From assembly GCA_963575745.1 (NCBI GenBank), contig CAUYUJ010000161.1, forward strand, positions 47,501 to 111,500: DNA of 64,000 nucleotides. The letters are read 5' to 3'. The position numbers were made by a program, and so were the translations under genes. Shown here in pieces: positions 43,662 through 55,625 of the stretch. The notes below the pieces were generated by a model that saw nothing but the letters and a program-made list of their open reading frames with translations, had not been told where the DNA came from and did not search any database. The stretch is from Prorocentrum cordatum (Eukaryota > Sar > Dinophyceae > Prorocentrales > Prorocentraceae). Numbering within the stretch: position 1 is the first letter of the stretch; every line of letters begins with the position of its first letter.

Positions 43662-43955
43662 CCCTCACGAGGATCGTGGCCCCATAGGGAGGGAGCTCCA
43701 CCGATGGCCCCAGTGGCAGAGTCCGCATGCGTCCCCCAGCCCATAGGCATACCTCTTACGATGATCGTGGCCACATAGGGAGCTCCACCGAAGGCCCCAG
43801 TGACATGATCCGCATGCGTCCCCCCGCCCAGTTCGGCACGCCCCTCACGAGGATCGTGGCAACATAGGGGGCTCCACCGAAGGCCCTAGTGGCATGGTCC
43901 GCATGCGTCCCCCCGCCCATTTCGCCGCACCCCTCACGAGGATCGTGGCCACAGG
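43662..43955 (-). repeat. 90-bp family array, copy 2 (diverged, reverse)
   Basis: Three to four units of about 85-90 bp: cccctcacgaggatcgtggc, catagggagctccaccgaag, gccccagtg, tccgcatgcgtccccc. Same unit as copy 1 in reverse orientation, with gaggatcgtgg for cacgtttcgtgg. Confidence 0.85.
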
Positions 43956-44362
43956 AAGCTACTCCTACACCTACAACTACAACAACAATCATTTTACCCT
44001 CACGCGCGATGTTTCCATACGAAGCAAGCGACCATCATGATAACCATCCCCATCATGGGGGAGTATTGTTTTATAGCGGGGTCAGTTATTCCCATTCTCA
44101 GATCTCCCGCCCAATGAGATCTTGCAATCACTTCCCCCGTGGAATTATAACATTTCGCGTCGACAACGCATGCCCGCGCCTTGCTGCGCCGGTGCGAGAC
44201 CGCCAGTGGAGCCCCAGCCAAAGGTAAAGCACAAGGAAGTATCGAGCGACAGGATTGCCTTGGTGGGGATGGGGGCTGTCGGCGGCGAGGCAAGGACCTG
44301 GCCCTGAATATAGAGGGAGGAAATCTCGAGCAGGGCCGCTGTTGTTGCTGGGAGCGGCGCCA
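43956..44362 (+). other. Spacer, no gene seen
   Basis: Mixed sequence; no supported ORF. Confidence 0.5.
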
Positions 44363-44786
44363 ATGCAGTCAACGCACCCCTTCCGCACCACCATGATTTT
44401 GCCCTGCTTGCTCTCTCTCCTTGCCCGCGCTGTCCGCCTGCTGTACTGACTTATTCTGCTCCCGCAGCTATATACTTTGGCTCTAGGGAAACGGAAAAGG
44501 AGCGAGCCTGCGGCGCGCGCGCGTGCGTCGGCTGGCGGGCCGGCTCCTCCCTTCAGTGCTATTTTAGTGTATGTTTGACGGCACGATCCCTTCTTATCCA
44601 CGTCATCTGCGGAGCCCACTGACCGTGAGATATCATCGGAACATATTGCAGGGATTACGAATATCCAGGCAAAAGACGGGTTATCGGCCGAAACGACGGC
44701 ACAGCCGTTCGTTTCGCAGAGCATGGGATCTCAAGAAGGAACGCTCGGGCGAACGGAGGATCGAATACCTTCCGAGCGTAACACAA
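44363..44786 (+). repeat. 425-bp dispersed duplicate, copy 1
   Basis: Aligns along its full length with 59842-60270 (tcaacgcaccccttccgcac, ctctaggg/caaacggaaaagg, catctgcggagcccactgac, aatatccaggcaaaaga, ccttccgagcgtaac) at what looks like 85-90% identity. No open frame is conserved. The right end folds on itself (acgctcgg...ccgagcgt). Confidence 0.88.
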
Positions 44787-45217
44787 GCATCAGCGCCTCA
44801 GCGAGGCGACAGAAACCTCTTAATATTCCCAGCAAGAAAGCATCATAGACTATGATCGATTTAACAGAAAGGGATTCCGTTTGACTCAGTGACAAGATCC
44901 AGAGGGCAACGCTCGAGCGGAAGGTCTGGCACAGCCAGAATTTCCGACGCGGGACCCTCTGATTTGGTGTCGATACACCCTGGTTTTCGGCCATCGATCG
45001 ACTTAGATTTCGAAATGGAGAAGTTGTTGGATCATATCCCCATCGAGACATCAGGCGCTGAAAGTCTGGGCGCCGAGCACGCAGCGCAATATACGTTGGT
45101 TTTTCTTTCGCTGACTGGCTTGAGGACGGTGCAGGAAAAAGGGGAGGACGCAGACGACGACTGACGGAGACGACGATTCGAACAGACAAACCCCTCGCAC
45201 ACGCCGACCGGGTGGTG

Positions 45218-45253
<36 letters not shown>

Positions 45254-45704
45254 TTTTGCGCCACTTAGTTTGCACCACAAGTGCTGCTTCACATTCCAAT
45301 GCCATCCCATATGCTACTCTTGGCATCGCTCGGGCGTGTGCATTTTCCCTTCGGCGAGGACCATCGAGGAGTATCCTCGATCATTTAGCGAAAAAGCCGC
45401 GCACGAAACCGGAAACAAACACAGGGAATGCACGTCCGAGCGATGGCGAGCACTCCGCGTGCACTGCAGCACGCAGGTTGCACCGCATACCCTGCACCAC
45501 GTGCGCGGCAGCCGACAGGGGGCAGTACCTCGGGCGTCGCGTAATGGGGGGTCATAAGTGGGGGGGTGACGAGGGTGGTCCGGAAAGGTACCCGAAGGGT
45601 ACCTAGACGAGCCCCTTTGGGCTCCAGAGGAGCCCGAAAAGGGCAGGAAAGGGGACCGTTTCCGACCCCCCCATCTATGACCCTCCAATTGGAGGCGGGG
45701 GGGG
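44787..45704 (+). other. Spacer, no supported gene
   Basis: Includes (AT)n at 45224-45248. catcgaggaccatc-type text near 45360 recurs at 58585-58610. Confidence 0.45.
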
Positions 45705-45862
45705 GGGGGGGGAAAACACCGACACAAGTAAACGGCGGCTTGCATAAATTATGGGAAAAGATGGGAAGTGGGGGGGGAAAACAAAAATCCAGAACATATG
45801 GGAAAATATGGGGAATCCTCTTATTTGTGTCTATTTATTTGTCTGTCCCAGGGCCCCTTCAC
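45705..45862 (+). repeat. R150 dispersed repeat
   Basis: gggggaaaacaccgacacaa ... gggaaaagatgggaagtggg ... ttgtgtctatttatttgtct gtcccagggccccttca. Confidence 0.82.
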
Positions 45863-45870
45863 ATTCAGCC

Positions 45871-46055
45871 GCGCCCACGGAGCACGCACAGCGCGCGTGC
45901 ACGCTCCCGGCCTCGGGGCCCGCGGCCGGCCACGAGGACGCAGTTCCTGCGCACCATGCGCCTCGGCCTGGGCATCGATTCGCAGAGCGTGCTGCTCGTG
46001 GCCGACCGGCGCTCCCGCGCTGGGCCGCTGCAGGCCCCGAGGGGGGCACGGCGGG
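45871..46055 (+). CDS. Exon-like coding scrap, unknown
   Basis: The frame TQFLRTMRLGLGIDSQSVLL VADRRSRAGPLQAP has almost only G/C-ending codons and mixed composition. It follows R150 directly and is lost in repeats near 46060. The upstream part is Arg/Pro-rich. No domain identified; it may be a remnant of a displaced gene. Confidence 0.3.
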
Positions 46056-46189
46056 GATCGAGGGCCCCCAGACGGTGTGGTGCCCACGCCGTGCGGTGAG
46101 TCGGTGGGGGTTCGGGGTCACCGCACGGCTCTGGGGCTCGAGTCCCTCTCCGAGGACGTCTCGGGCGATGGGGGCCTGCGGGGTGCCAA

Positions 46190-46379
46190 GACCGTGCGGT
46201 GAGGTCTGGGGGGGGAATTCAAAAATAGTCGGAAAATAGTCTGGGCACTGTTTTTTGAACATTTTGGGGGCATCTTTTCTGAGCATTTTTTGAGTATTTT
46301 CCATTCTTCGTCCAAAAACCCCCTGTAGGGGGACAGGCCCGACCTAAGTCTTGGGGGACGTCGAGGTCACCGCACGGTC
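46190..46379. mobile_element. MITE-A remnant inside a gaccgtgcggtga inverted pair
   Basis: gaccgtgcggtga (46190-46202) is inverted at 46367-46379. Between them is a MITE-A body (aattcaaaaatagtcgg ... cgtccaaaaaccccctgtag ggggacaggcccgacctaag) that lacks the left terminus. Confidence 0.65.
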
Positions 46380-46539
46380 TGTCACCGCACCGTTTTGGGA
46401 CTCCAAAGGGGAGGCGGGGGCGCAGTCGAGGAGGCTCTGGGGCAGGGCGCGTCACCGTCGAGGCGACGCCGGGTTCGCCGTCGGATGGGCCGGGTCAGAC
46501 GCTTGGCCCTGGGCCGCTCGGCTGCTCCCGATCTCGCGG

Positions 46540-46700
46540 GGAGGGCGAGGGGAGAGGGGGGGGAGGAGGGGGAGGAGGGGGAGGAGGAGGGACGAGGAGG
46601 GACGTGGAGGAGAAGCGACGAGGAGGGGGAGGGAGGAGTAGGACGGGAGGGAGGAAGAGGAGGTGGAGGAGGAGGAGGAGGAGGAGGAGGAGGAGGAAGA
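46540..46700 (+). repeat. (GGA)n purine tract
   Basis: gggaggaggg and pure gga blocks. Confidence 0.88.
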
Positions 46701-46954
46701 ACAAGCATACGTCATGACGTGGGGGGGAGGACGAGCGGCAGTAGCAGGAGAACGATCAGGGGTGCGAAAGAGAGGAGGAGCAGCATGAGTGAGAGCAGCA
46801 GCAGGGAAAAAGGGGGGGCGCGGCGCCCGAAGTGAGCAATGTCTCCCTGGGTGCGGATCTGCATAGATTCCACATTCCACGACCTCTGCCGCAATGATTA
46901 TGCTTCGAGCGATCCCCACCGAAACCTTCGACGTTTGATTCCGAAGGTGCGCGC

Positions 46955-47560
46955 GCATTTCATTGTCATGGTGTGTTATGTTATGCTCTGCGATGTTGTC
47001 TTGTGAGGTGTGGTGTAATGTCGTGTTCTGCACGGCAAGCTTTGCCATCGCTCACGGAGTTGATATGTTTTGCTATATGACATCATCTGACGCCGCGCTC
47101 TGTCATGTCATGCTGTGTCATGGTATCGAATGGTGTGTGCTGCGATGCTGTGTTGTGGTGCGGTTTGTTCAGTCATGGTACACCATATGAATATGTGATA
47201 TAACACTGTGCAATGTTGCGTTATGGTATGTGATGATATGTCAAAGTTTGTGTAAGACTATAAGACTATATATAGTAGCATGCCATGTGTTGTTGATGCG
47301 ATACGATTTGATTTGCCCTGGTATGTAATGATATGGCATGGTATGTGCTGCTATGTTCAATTAGGTGTTGATGCATTATTGTGTGCTTGCGTTGTCGTGT
47401 TATGTAATGAGATGTGATGTGGTGCGCTGATGTGGCATGCACTGCTCTGTCATGGTATGTGGTGTTACGATGTGGTTTGTCATGGTGTGGTATGTTGCAC
47501 TCAGGTATGTTATGTTCGGTGGTGTGGCGTGGTGCTCTGCTCCGTTATGTGGGGGGCCTG
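46955..47560 (+). repeat. Degenerate tgtcatggtatgt-type repeat
   Basis: About 600 bp of short words (tgttatg, catggtatg, gtgatatg, tgtgttgtgg) reused without a fixed period. Confidence 0.6.
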
Positions 47561-47574
47561 GGGATCTTCGGCCG

Positions 47575-47865
47575 CGGCGCGCAAAGTGGGCGAGTCGGCG
47601 CGGGGGCGGGATCATCCCGGATCATTGGGGGCCCGGGGGCCCGGTGGCCGCGGCGCGCACGGCGGGGGGGGCGGGGCCGCCGGGGATTATCGGGGGCCCG
47701 GGGATCTGGCGGCCGCGGCATGCAGGGCGGGGGGGGGCGGGGCCGCCAGGGATTATCGGGGGCACGGGGGCTTGGCAGCCGCGGCGTGCAGTGCGGGGGG
47801 GGGGGGCGGGGCCACCGAGTATGGTCGGGCGTCTAGGGATCAAGCGGCCGCGGGGCGCAGGCGGG
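47575..47865 (+). repeat. ~65-bp GC-rich tandem repeat
   Basis: About four units with ggccgcggc, gcggggggggcggggccgcc and ggattatcgggggc. G-runs of 5-12 occur in every unit. Confidence 0.85.
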
Positions 47866-48895
47866 CGGGCCGGGAGGTGCGGCCCCAACCTGTCTGGCGG
47901 GAAAAAGATTTGATCATGGCGAGGGAACAAGATCTCATCCTCGGGGCTTCCAACTGCGCGCGAAAGTTATGGAACCTAGCCCGCGCCATTTCCATTGAAG
48001 GGCCATGGCCGACGAGTGGCTCATAATATTGAACAAGAGTGGTCTTGCCGTCCCTGTTGGCGAGATGGAGCGGCGCCATGCATGCCCAGCGCATATCGGC
48101 GCGTTTCGCGCGAGACGCGCTATTCTGCCGTGTAGAGACCGCGCGGTAGGATTCAAAGTGCTTAGCGCTTGGATTTTTTTGGTCGCAGTTGCACGGGCGA
48201 AGTAGTCCATGGGATCCGCAAGGCCTGGCGAACTTGAGTTGCACATGCGAATGCAGTGGCAATCCGCGAGGTTGGTCCTCGCAGGCGCTTTAGACCATTG
48301 TGTCCGCCGTGTCCTCGGATACTATTTGGGAAGATTGCGCCTCGCAGCCTCCGTCCTGAGCAAGGCATCCAAATGCCGCTATCCGATGTTTAGAAGAAGA
48401 TTTCGCCCCCCAGTGGCAGACGCTGCAGCTGAACATATGACGACTGCCATGTCTATCGTCTCCGAATTGCAACAGGCGCGAGATTGAGGCCAGGACACAA
48501 TCTTGTCGCCGCCTGTCACATGTCTGGGCTGGCCACCTCCAACCTCTCGGCGTGGCCTCTAAGGACAGAGTCGCCGATCGTGTGTCACGTTACCACGATC
48601 GCACGTGGATGTCATCCCATGGAGAGATGGCTCGGGTCCCAAATGCATCACAGCACTGCCGGGATCTGGGGATGGAAGCGCAGCCAAGATTGGCCCGCCT
48701 TACCTGGCCGATAGCGTTTCTAGAGGGATGGTCATTGAGCGTGGCTTGAGTGGGGTCATACACTCAGATATATGTTGCTTCTGCCCTGCATTCAGTATAA
48801 TGTGCGCCGTCGGTCCCTGGTTGCATTCAGCATGACGACTACGAAACTGCACGACACGTCACGACATGTCGTCATTGTCGTCGCCCCCTGGTACT
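47866..48895 (+). other. Spacer with short ORFs, no recognised protein
   Basis: Frames at 48005-48205 and 48209-48487 look protein-like (NCARKLWNLARAI; LVLAGALDHCVRRVLGYY) but match nothing I know. They could be remnants of mobile-element genes. Confidence 0.35.
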
Positions 48896-49215
48896 GCAAG
48901 ACACTTACGCAGCCCCCCCTCTGTCATCCGCAAAAGGCTGTCGCCGTCGTCGTCCCGCGGGACCGCAAGACGCCAACGCAGCATCCCCCTTCCAGCAGGC
49001 CATCCGCAACGGGCCGTCGTCGTCGTCGTTGTCGTTGTTGGCAGTCTTTCGGAAGTGCAAGACACCCACGCAGCGCACCCCATTCTGTCATCCGCAATCC
49101 GTCTTCTTCGTCGTCGTCGTCCGCCGTCGCCCCAGGACGCACCCGCAGCCCCCCCCCCATGCCATCCACAGCCTGCCGTCGTCGTGTTCGCGGCCGTCGT
49201 CGCCCGTCTGTCGTC
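48896..49215 (+). repeat. Degenerate ~70-90-bp tandem repeat
   Basis: Four units keyed by gcaagac.c..acgcagc and catccgcaa, separated by gtcgtcgtc tracts (anchors near 48896, 48965, 49056 and 49136). Confidence 0.65.
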
Positions 49216-49284
49216 GCCACCCCGAGTGTATGACGCCCGCGCCAAGGGGGCGCGAGGTGGCTTCGACCACTCCGATCGGGGGAG

Positions 49285-49470
49285 CGTAAGACCCGGGTTT
49301 GCCAGGACTCGGGTTCGCCATCGTTTTTTGACGACCGCGCCTCGGATTTTGACGAGGAGGAGTTTCGTGGGATGTCTGCAGCGGGAGGCCTCGTCAAAAT
49401 GCAGGCTCGGCCTCGTCATTTTTGACGACCTCGTCGGGGATTTCCGAGTCCCCTGTACCCAGGTCTTACG
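49285..49470. mobile_element. MITE-B copy 2, 186 bp
   Basis: Nearly identical to 25295-25482, including cgtaagacccgggtttgcca and gcctcgtcaaaatgcaggct. Differs by a few substitutions and a short T-run. No gene is seen in 49216-50530 outside MITE-B and MITE-A. Confidence 0.88.
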
Positions 49471-49658
49471 TCCCCCTGATCCGAGTAGGCGCCCCCGCCG
49501 CTCCGATGTGTCAGCCCTCGGGCCTCCCCCGGCCTCTCCTGTGGGCCGGGGGGCCATCCCGAATATTGTCGTCCCTCGGTGGGCCGAGCTCCCTGGCCTG
49601 CCCTCTACGGGGGCCACGGGGCCGGCGAAACTATGTGTTCAATCGTCCCCTTAATTTT

Positions 49659-49816
49659 GAGCGGGCCTGTCCCTCGAAAGGAGGAAAATTCCAAAATAGT
49701 CCATAAGAATAATCTGGGAACGAATGTTTGATTTTTGTTTGGCCATTCGGGTCGCATGTTCTGCGTATTTCTAATTTTTCGTCGAAGATCCCCCTGTAGG
49801 GGGACACGCCCGACTT
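49659..49816. mobile_element. MITE-A copy
   Basis: gcgggcctgtccctcgaaag at the left; tgtagggggacacgcccgac at the right; inner tttttcgtcgaagatcccc. ttaa lies close outside both ends (49651 and 49815), a possible target site. Confidence 0.8.
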
Positions 49817-50534
49817 AACCTTAGTTTTAAGGAACCATTCCCCGCCATTAAACCATCTGCGCCCAGACGACAGGACGGAGGAGGGCACGGATGGCGGAAT
49901 GCGCCTGGGAAGTCCACCAATCGCGAAGGTGAGCGTCGGGGACCAGGTGTCTCCCGCCGTGAGCAAGGAGTTCGTCGCCAGCGTGCAAAGGACCCCGCAA
50001 CCTTAGCGAAGTTGTTGTCCAGAGCCGCCCCCCACCACATACTGTATATTTTGGCTCCCCGTCTCGCCCCGTTCGTGACTCGAGAGGCTCACGCCGTTCC
50101 GCCAATCCCCAGATGAGAAGATGCGCGGTTTCCGACATCCTTTATTGTGTGCTGTTAGCCACGTCCCGTCGTGCTGCCTGCGTGCAGTTGTTTCTGGTAA
50201 GTTCCCTTCTTCCTCCGCGTCTGCTGCGGGGGTTCGAGAGCCTTTTAGGGGCTTCGGGGGCGCCCTCTGGGGGTCTCTTGGGGGCATCTCGGGCGAAGCA
50301 TGCGCGGCTTGGGCCATGTTGTGGGGTTCGCTCTCTTGGGCCTCTCCGGCTCCACTTCGGGCTTTCTGAAGTATCTTGTTGGATGTTCCAGGGGCCCTTT
50401 GGGCAGTCTCGGGGCCTTCTTTTTCTGGGGGGGGCTCGTCTTGGCCCAATCGAGGGGGCGTTCTCGGGCCGTCTCGTGGTTCAGAACACCGAACTGGCGA
50501 GAGTGCGAACGTCGTTGAAACACCAACGGGACAC
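49817..50534 (+). other. Spacer with a ctcttgggg-type stretch
   Basis: No gene seen. 50230-50470 belongs to the ctcttggggcc repeat type; ggccgtctcgtggttc recurs at 50790. Confidence 0.5.
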
Positions 50535-50546
50535 ACGCACACACAC

Positions 50547-50577
<31 letters not shown>

Positions 50578-51535
50578 TACATACATACATACATACTACA
50601 TACATACCTACATACATACATACAAACATGCATGCATACATACATACATACATACGTACGTACGTACGTACGTACATACATACATACATACAGGCACACA
50701 TGCATGCATACATACATACACACACACACGTACATGCATGCATGCATGCATACATACATGCAGACATACATACATACATCAAAGGGGGTAGTCGGCCGTC
50801 TCGTGGTTCCGAACACTGAATTGGCGAGAGTGCGAGCATCATTGGCAAGCCAACGGGAACACATACACACGTACATGCATACATACATACATGCATGCAT
50901 GCATGCATGCATGCATGCATGCATACATTGATACATACATACATACATGCACGCAGACACACACACACATACATACATACATACATACATACATACATAC
51001 ATACATACATACATACACATATTTGCATATACACACAACATTCATGCACACATACAGGCATGCATCCAAACATACAGACATACAGACATACATACAGATA
51101 CACCCATGCATACATACATGCATACCTGCAAACATACATGTATGTACATACATACATACACACATACATACATGCGTACGTACGTACGTACATGCATGCA
51201 TCTATACATACATACACCTGTATGCATGCATGCATACATACATACACAAGTACGCACGTATGTACGTACGTGCGTGCAGCTTTACCTACATACACACATA
51301 CATACAATCCAGTCCAACCCAATACAAAACACTACAATACATGCATGCATGCATGCATGCATGCATGCATGCATGCATGCATGCATGTATGTGTGTGTAT
51401 GTACGCATGTCTACATACATGCATGCATACGTACGTGCGTACATGCATGCATTCTGGCATACATGCAGACAGGCAGGCATACATACGTGTGTGCTTATAT
51501 ACATCTATGTACATACACATGTACATACGCAAACT
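50535..51535 (+). repeat. (ACAT/GCAT)n tetranucleotide array, ~1 kb
   Basis: tacatacatgcatgcatac and onward, broken once at 50780-50860 by a ~80-bp unique piece that repeats the flank (ggccgtctcgtggttc). Confidence 0.95.
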
Positions 51536-52027
51536 GTGTTGGCATCTTGAGGCCGGCGTGTGCGTCTGTTCGGGCCTTCTTCAGGCGATTTCCAGGCTTC
51601 CCGAGCCGTCTTGAAGCAATGCTGAGTGTGTTGAGGCCTCGCTGGCGCGTTGAAGCCCTTCTTGAGCTGTCTCAGATGACATTCTGGACAGTTCGGCGGC
51701 CGCGGGTACGCATTTGGAGGCTCCGAGGACCAACGAGGTGCACCAGGGAGCTCGTTCACCCGCCCCCCTCCCCCCCTGCACGCCCACCCCTCTAACGACA
51801 TTTTGGACTCCAGGGGAGGGGAAAGGAGGGAGGGGGGACAGCCAAGTGTTAAGCACGCCTGTTCACCCCCAGCCCGCGGGTGTCGGTGGATCTGCTATTG
51901 CTCTTGATCTCTCGATGCCCCTCACCCGCTATTCCCGCCGTCGGTTTTGATAGAAGGGCCCGTGGAAAGTTTCATCGACGATCGTGCCGCGCACGAAGGA
52001 CAAACACATGTATCACCAGTTACGGTC
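51536..52027 (+). other. Spacer, no gene seen
   Basis: Begins with ctcttggggcc-like sequence. No coding character. Confidence 0.5.
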
Positions 52028-52200
52028 GGACCGAGGTATAAGGTCGAGGTCGGTTCGGGGAGGGTACCATAATGTCCTTCGTGCTTGTTAGATGTTCTTG
52101 TGCATCCTGGGGGAGGGCACCCTCGAATGTTTGTCAGTTTGGCCAACGGAGGGTCACATGTTCTTGAAGGATGTTCTTCTGTCCTACATTCAAAACGCAA
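52028..52200. mobile_element. MITE-C copy 2
   Basis: ggtcggaccgaggtataagg ... gggagggcaccctcgaatgt ... aaggatgttcttctgtccta, colinear with 30980-31159. Confidence 0.7.
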
Positions 52201-52489
52201 AGTAAGGGTAATATAATTCCCAGGGTTACCCTTGCATCCTTCCCCTTCAGCCCAACCTATGCCGCTTTCGTTGGCCGCGCCCCGCTCGCAAAGTAACGAC
52301 GTGGCCTTACAAGGCCCTTGCATCCTTATCGTGCGTCCCTATGATACGGGTTGACTGTAGGTCCAGCCGTATCATCGATATAGTAGTGGTAGCGGAGCAA
52401 AGGTTCCTCGTGGAGCCTTTCGGAGCGCCGTGCCGCATTCCGTACCCACTTCGCCGGTGTTTGCATCGAAGTACCCCCGAGGGCCCCCC

Positions 52490-52735
52490 AGGGCTTTCCA
52501 GTACCCCCCACTGCCCCCCAGTGCCCCCCAGTCCACTCCAGTGCGCCCCAACACGTCCCAGTACCCCCCAGTACTCCCCATCACCCCCAGTACCCCCCAG
52601 TACCCCGAAATACTCTCCATTGCGCCGCAGCACCCCCCAGTACCTTCCAGAACCTCCTGGACCCCCCCGCACCCTCCAGCACCCCCCAGCACCCCCCAGG
52701 GCCCCCCAGGCCCCCCCCAGTACCCCCCAGCACCA
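52490..52735 (+). repeat. cagtaccccc-type 10-11-bp tandem repeat
   Basis: About 22 degenerate units of ccagtacccccc. Confidence 0.9.
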
Positions 52736-53125
52736 GCCGAGCGGTTCCCGTACACATCTCACGTTGGTGATGACAGTAGTTCCGTTGTACGTCCTCGGGT
52801 ATTTGAGGCCGGTTGTGCCGCCCATCAGCACAAACACAACGTTTCCGACCTGTTAACGAGGTGCCTGCATTGCCGACTGCGCCGGCCACATCTACCCCGA
52901 CTCTTTCGGGGATGGTTGTGCCGTGGACGTATGCTACGATAAATCTGGCTTCGTTAAACTGGCAGTACCGCCAGATTTCATATCGAATACATTGGTTACA
53001 TAGAGGTTGGCCGCGCCGCCCACATTAACGATTTGATGTTCACCAACATGATCGGCAATAGTCATTCGGACATTTGAACCAGATCAAGTTGGAGTTTCGA
53101 CCAAGCGCGATGGAGATGTTACATT

Positions 53126-54134
53126 ATGGATGCCAACTTGTGGAAACTCAGAGATACGTGGAATTTCCGCAACGATTGGCACCACATCGATCGCGCAAGT
53201 TACAGGGGGCGGCTCGGCCAGCAACGCGCAAAATGGAGGCACGCGGGGTTCACCCGCCCAGACACGACAAATTGGAGATCTCATCATAGTGGAAAGCTGA
53301 CGGAACTGCTGAGGGATCGACAACGCGCGCGCACGCCCCCGCGGTTGCTCGAACAGTGGAGGTCAGTGCAGCAGGCCGATGCGCTTGAGTCGCAGTCGAC
53401 GACGGGGCGATCTGAGACGAGACGAGGCGAGCGCATGACAGGTCGCCAGGTTCGAGACCCGAACACGCTCGACGACGCGGCAGGCTGGCCCCTGCAGCCC
53501 ACGAGCAGGCTCAAGGCAGAGCGACACGAGCACGCCATTGGCAGCATGCCCCACGAGCATTGCAGCTTGGCTCGCGCCCGAGGCCCGGCGGCGCACTTGC
53601 GCGTGCGCGGGAGAGAATTCGTGCCACCCGCCGCTGCGATTGCTGCATTCATCTCCCACATCCACGTCGGTCGGGCCAGACATGTCACCATCATTGCGCG
53701 GAGGGCGCTCCGCCAACTCGGTGGAAGACCCCGCAGAGGACGAGGGCGACGACGACGGTCGCCAGGGCCACGCCGACGACAGACGTGCGCTCAATGCGTT
53801 CAGCGCGGGGTCCGAGGAGCAGGGCGCGGACGTCGCGAAGTTCCCGGCAACGACGACGCAGCGCTGGTCGAGGCGGCGGCGGCGCCCGGCCATCGCCGCG
53901 CAGGCCGAAGCCGCGGGCCCGCGTGAATGCAGGCATCTGGCCATGAGAATGATCACGGCCGACGAGCGCGAGCTTCCATCGACGCAATCTGGGGGGGGGG
54001 GAAATTGGAATCATAATTTCGCATTGCGCACGTGTCATGTCATTTGCGCACATGTCATGCCCCAGACAGCCCCGAGCAGTCACATGGCGCAGCGCGCGCG
54101 CGCCGAGCCGACGTGCGCGACAAACTCGGTTTAA
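53126..54134 (+). other. Overlapping ORFs of uncertain status
   Basis: A 266-codon frame (53126-53926) begins KLRDTWNFRNDWHHIDRAS and turns Arg-rich. An overlapping frame (53538-54134) has an acidic stretch (SVEDPAEDEGDDDGRQGHAD). Neither shows a known domain, and neither is clearly favoured by codon use. One may be a real exon. Confidence 0.25.
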
Positions 54135-54309
54135 ATTCTGCGCCGCTTGGATCGCGCCTGGGCGGCGGCCCTGCTGCGCCCCTAATTTAGTAAAGAGTGG
54201 CGCGCCCGAGTGTCCGACCATCCGACCCGAGCGAGTGCCCGATGGGTCTCAATTTTTCTCAATTGTCATAGGTGGTGCAAATTCACGCGCCGAGTGCACC
54301 CCGATGGCG

Positions 54310-55625
54310 GTCTAAAGCGGCCTCATAGGTCTCGGAGCCGAGCGCGCCCGCGCGTATTGCAGCTTCTCACAGCGACGCGAAACCCACGGCGCCGAGCGCA
54401 CGCGCGTACTTCGCGCAGTCTGAGAGTGCTCCGAAACCATGCGCGCCGAGCGCATCCGCGCGTTTCACTGAGTCTCAGAGCGCCGCGAAACCCGCGACGC
54501 CGTGCGCACCCGCGCGTCTCGCGCGGACTCGCAGCGACACATAAACTCCCGACGCCGAGCGCATGCGCGCTTAGTGCTCCGAAACCCGGCGCGCCGAGCG
54601 CGTCCGCGCGTTTCATTAAGTTTCAGAGCGCCGCGAAACCCGCGGCGCCGAGCGCACCCGCGCGCCTCGCGCGGTCTGACTGCGACAGTAAACTCTCTGC
54701 GCAGAGCGCATCCGCGCGCTTCGCGCGGTCTCAGAGTGCTCCGAGACCTTGCGCCCGGCGCATCCGCGCAGTTCAGCAAGTTTCAAAGCGCCGCGAAAGC
54801 CTTGGCGCCGAGCACATTCGTGCGTCGAGCGCGGTCTCACGGCGCCGCGAAATCTTCGGCGCCGAGCGCATCCTCGCGCTTCACATTGTCTCTGAGTACT
54901 CCGAGACCTTGGGCGCCGAGCGCATCCGCGCGCCTCGCGGGGTCTCTCGGCGCCGCGAAACCCTCGGTCCCGGGCGCGCCCGCTCGTCTCACGCGGTCTG
55001 ACAGCGACAATAATTTGTCGGCGCCGAGCGCAGCCGCGCGCTTCACGCGGCCCCAGCATCCGCGCGTTTCACTGAGTCCCAAAGTGCCGCGAAACCCTCG
55101 GCTACGAGCGCGCCCGCGCGTCTCGCGCGGTCTCGAAGCGCCGCGAAATCTCCCGCGCCGAGCGCTTCGCAATTCCGAAACCTTCGGCACCGAGCGCATC
55201 CGCGCGTCTCGCGGGTCTTCACGGCGCCGCGAAACCCTCGGTCCCGGGCGCGCCCGCTCGTCTCACGCGGTTTGACAGCGACCTTAAATTTTCGGCGCCG
55301 AGCGCATCCGCCCGCTTCACGATGTCTCAGGGCGCTCCGAAACCTTGCGCCCAGCGCACCCGCGCGCTTCACTAAGCTTCAAAGTGCTGCGAGGGCCTTG
55401 GCGCCGAGCGCGCCCGCGCGTAGAACGCGGTCTCGCAGCGCCGCGAAATCTTCGGCGCCGAGCGCATCCGCGCGCCCCACGCGGTCTCTGAGTACTCCGA
55501 GACCCCGGGCACCGAGCGCATCCGCGCGCATCGCGGGGCCTCGCTGCGCCGCGCAACCTTCGGCCCCGAGCGCGTCCGCGCGCCACGCGGCGAAATCTTC
55601 GACGCCGAGCGCATCCGCGCGCCTC
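54310..55625 (+). repeat. ~54-bp minisatellite, about 24 units
   Basis: Keyed by gcgccgagcgcatccgcgcg, tcgcgcggtctcagag and gccgcgaaa. Anchors at 54591, 54645, 54699, 54751 and 54805 give 52-54 bp. 54 bp is 18 codons, so long Ala/Ser/Arg-rich frames persist. Confidence 0.92.

Noticed and set aside
54210-55275. Ser/Ala/Arg-rich repeat protein ORFs
   Set aside because: Generated by the 54-bp minisatellite; similar frames are open on the opposite strand too.
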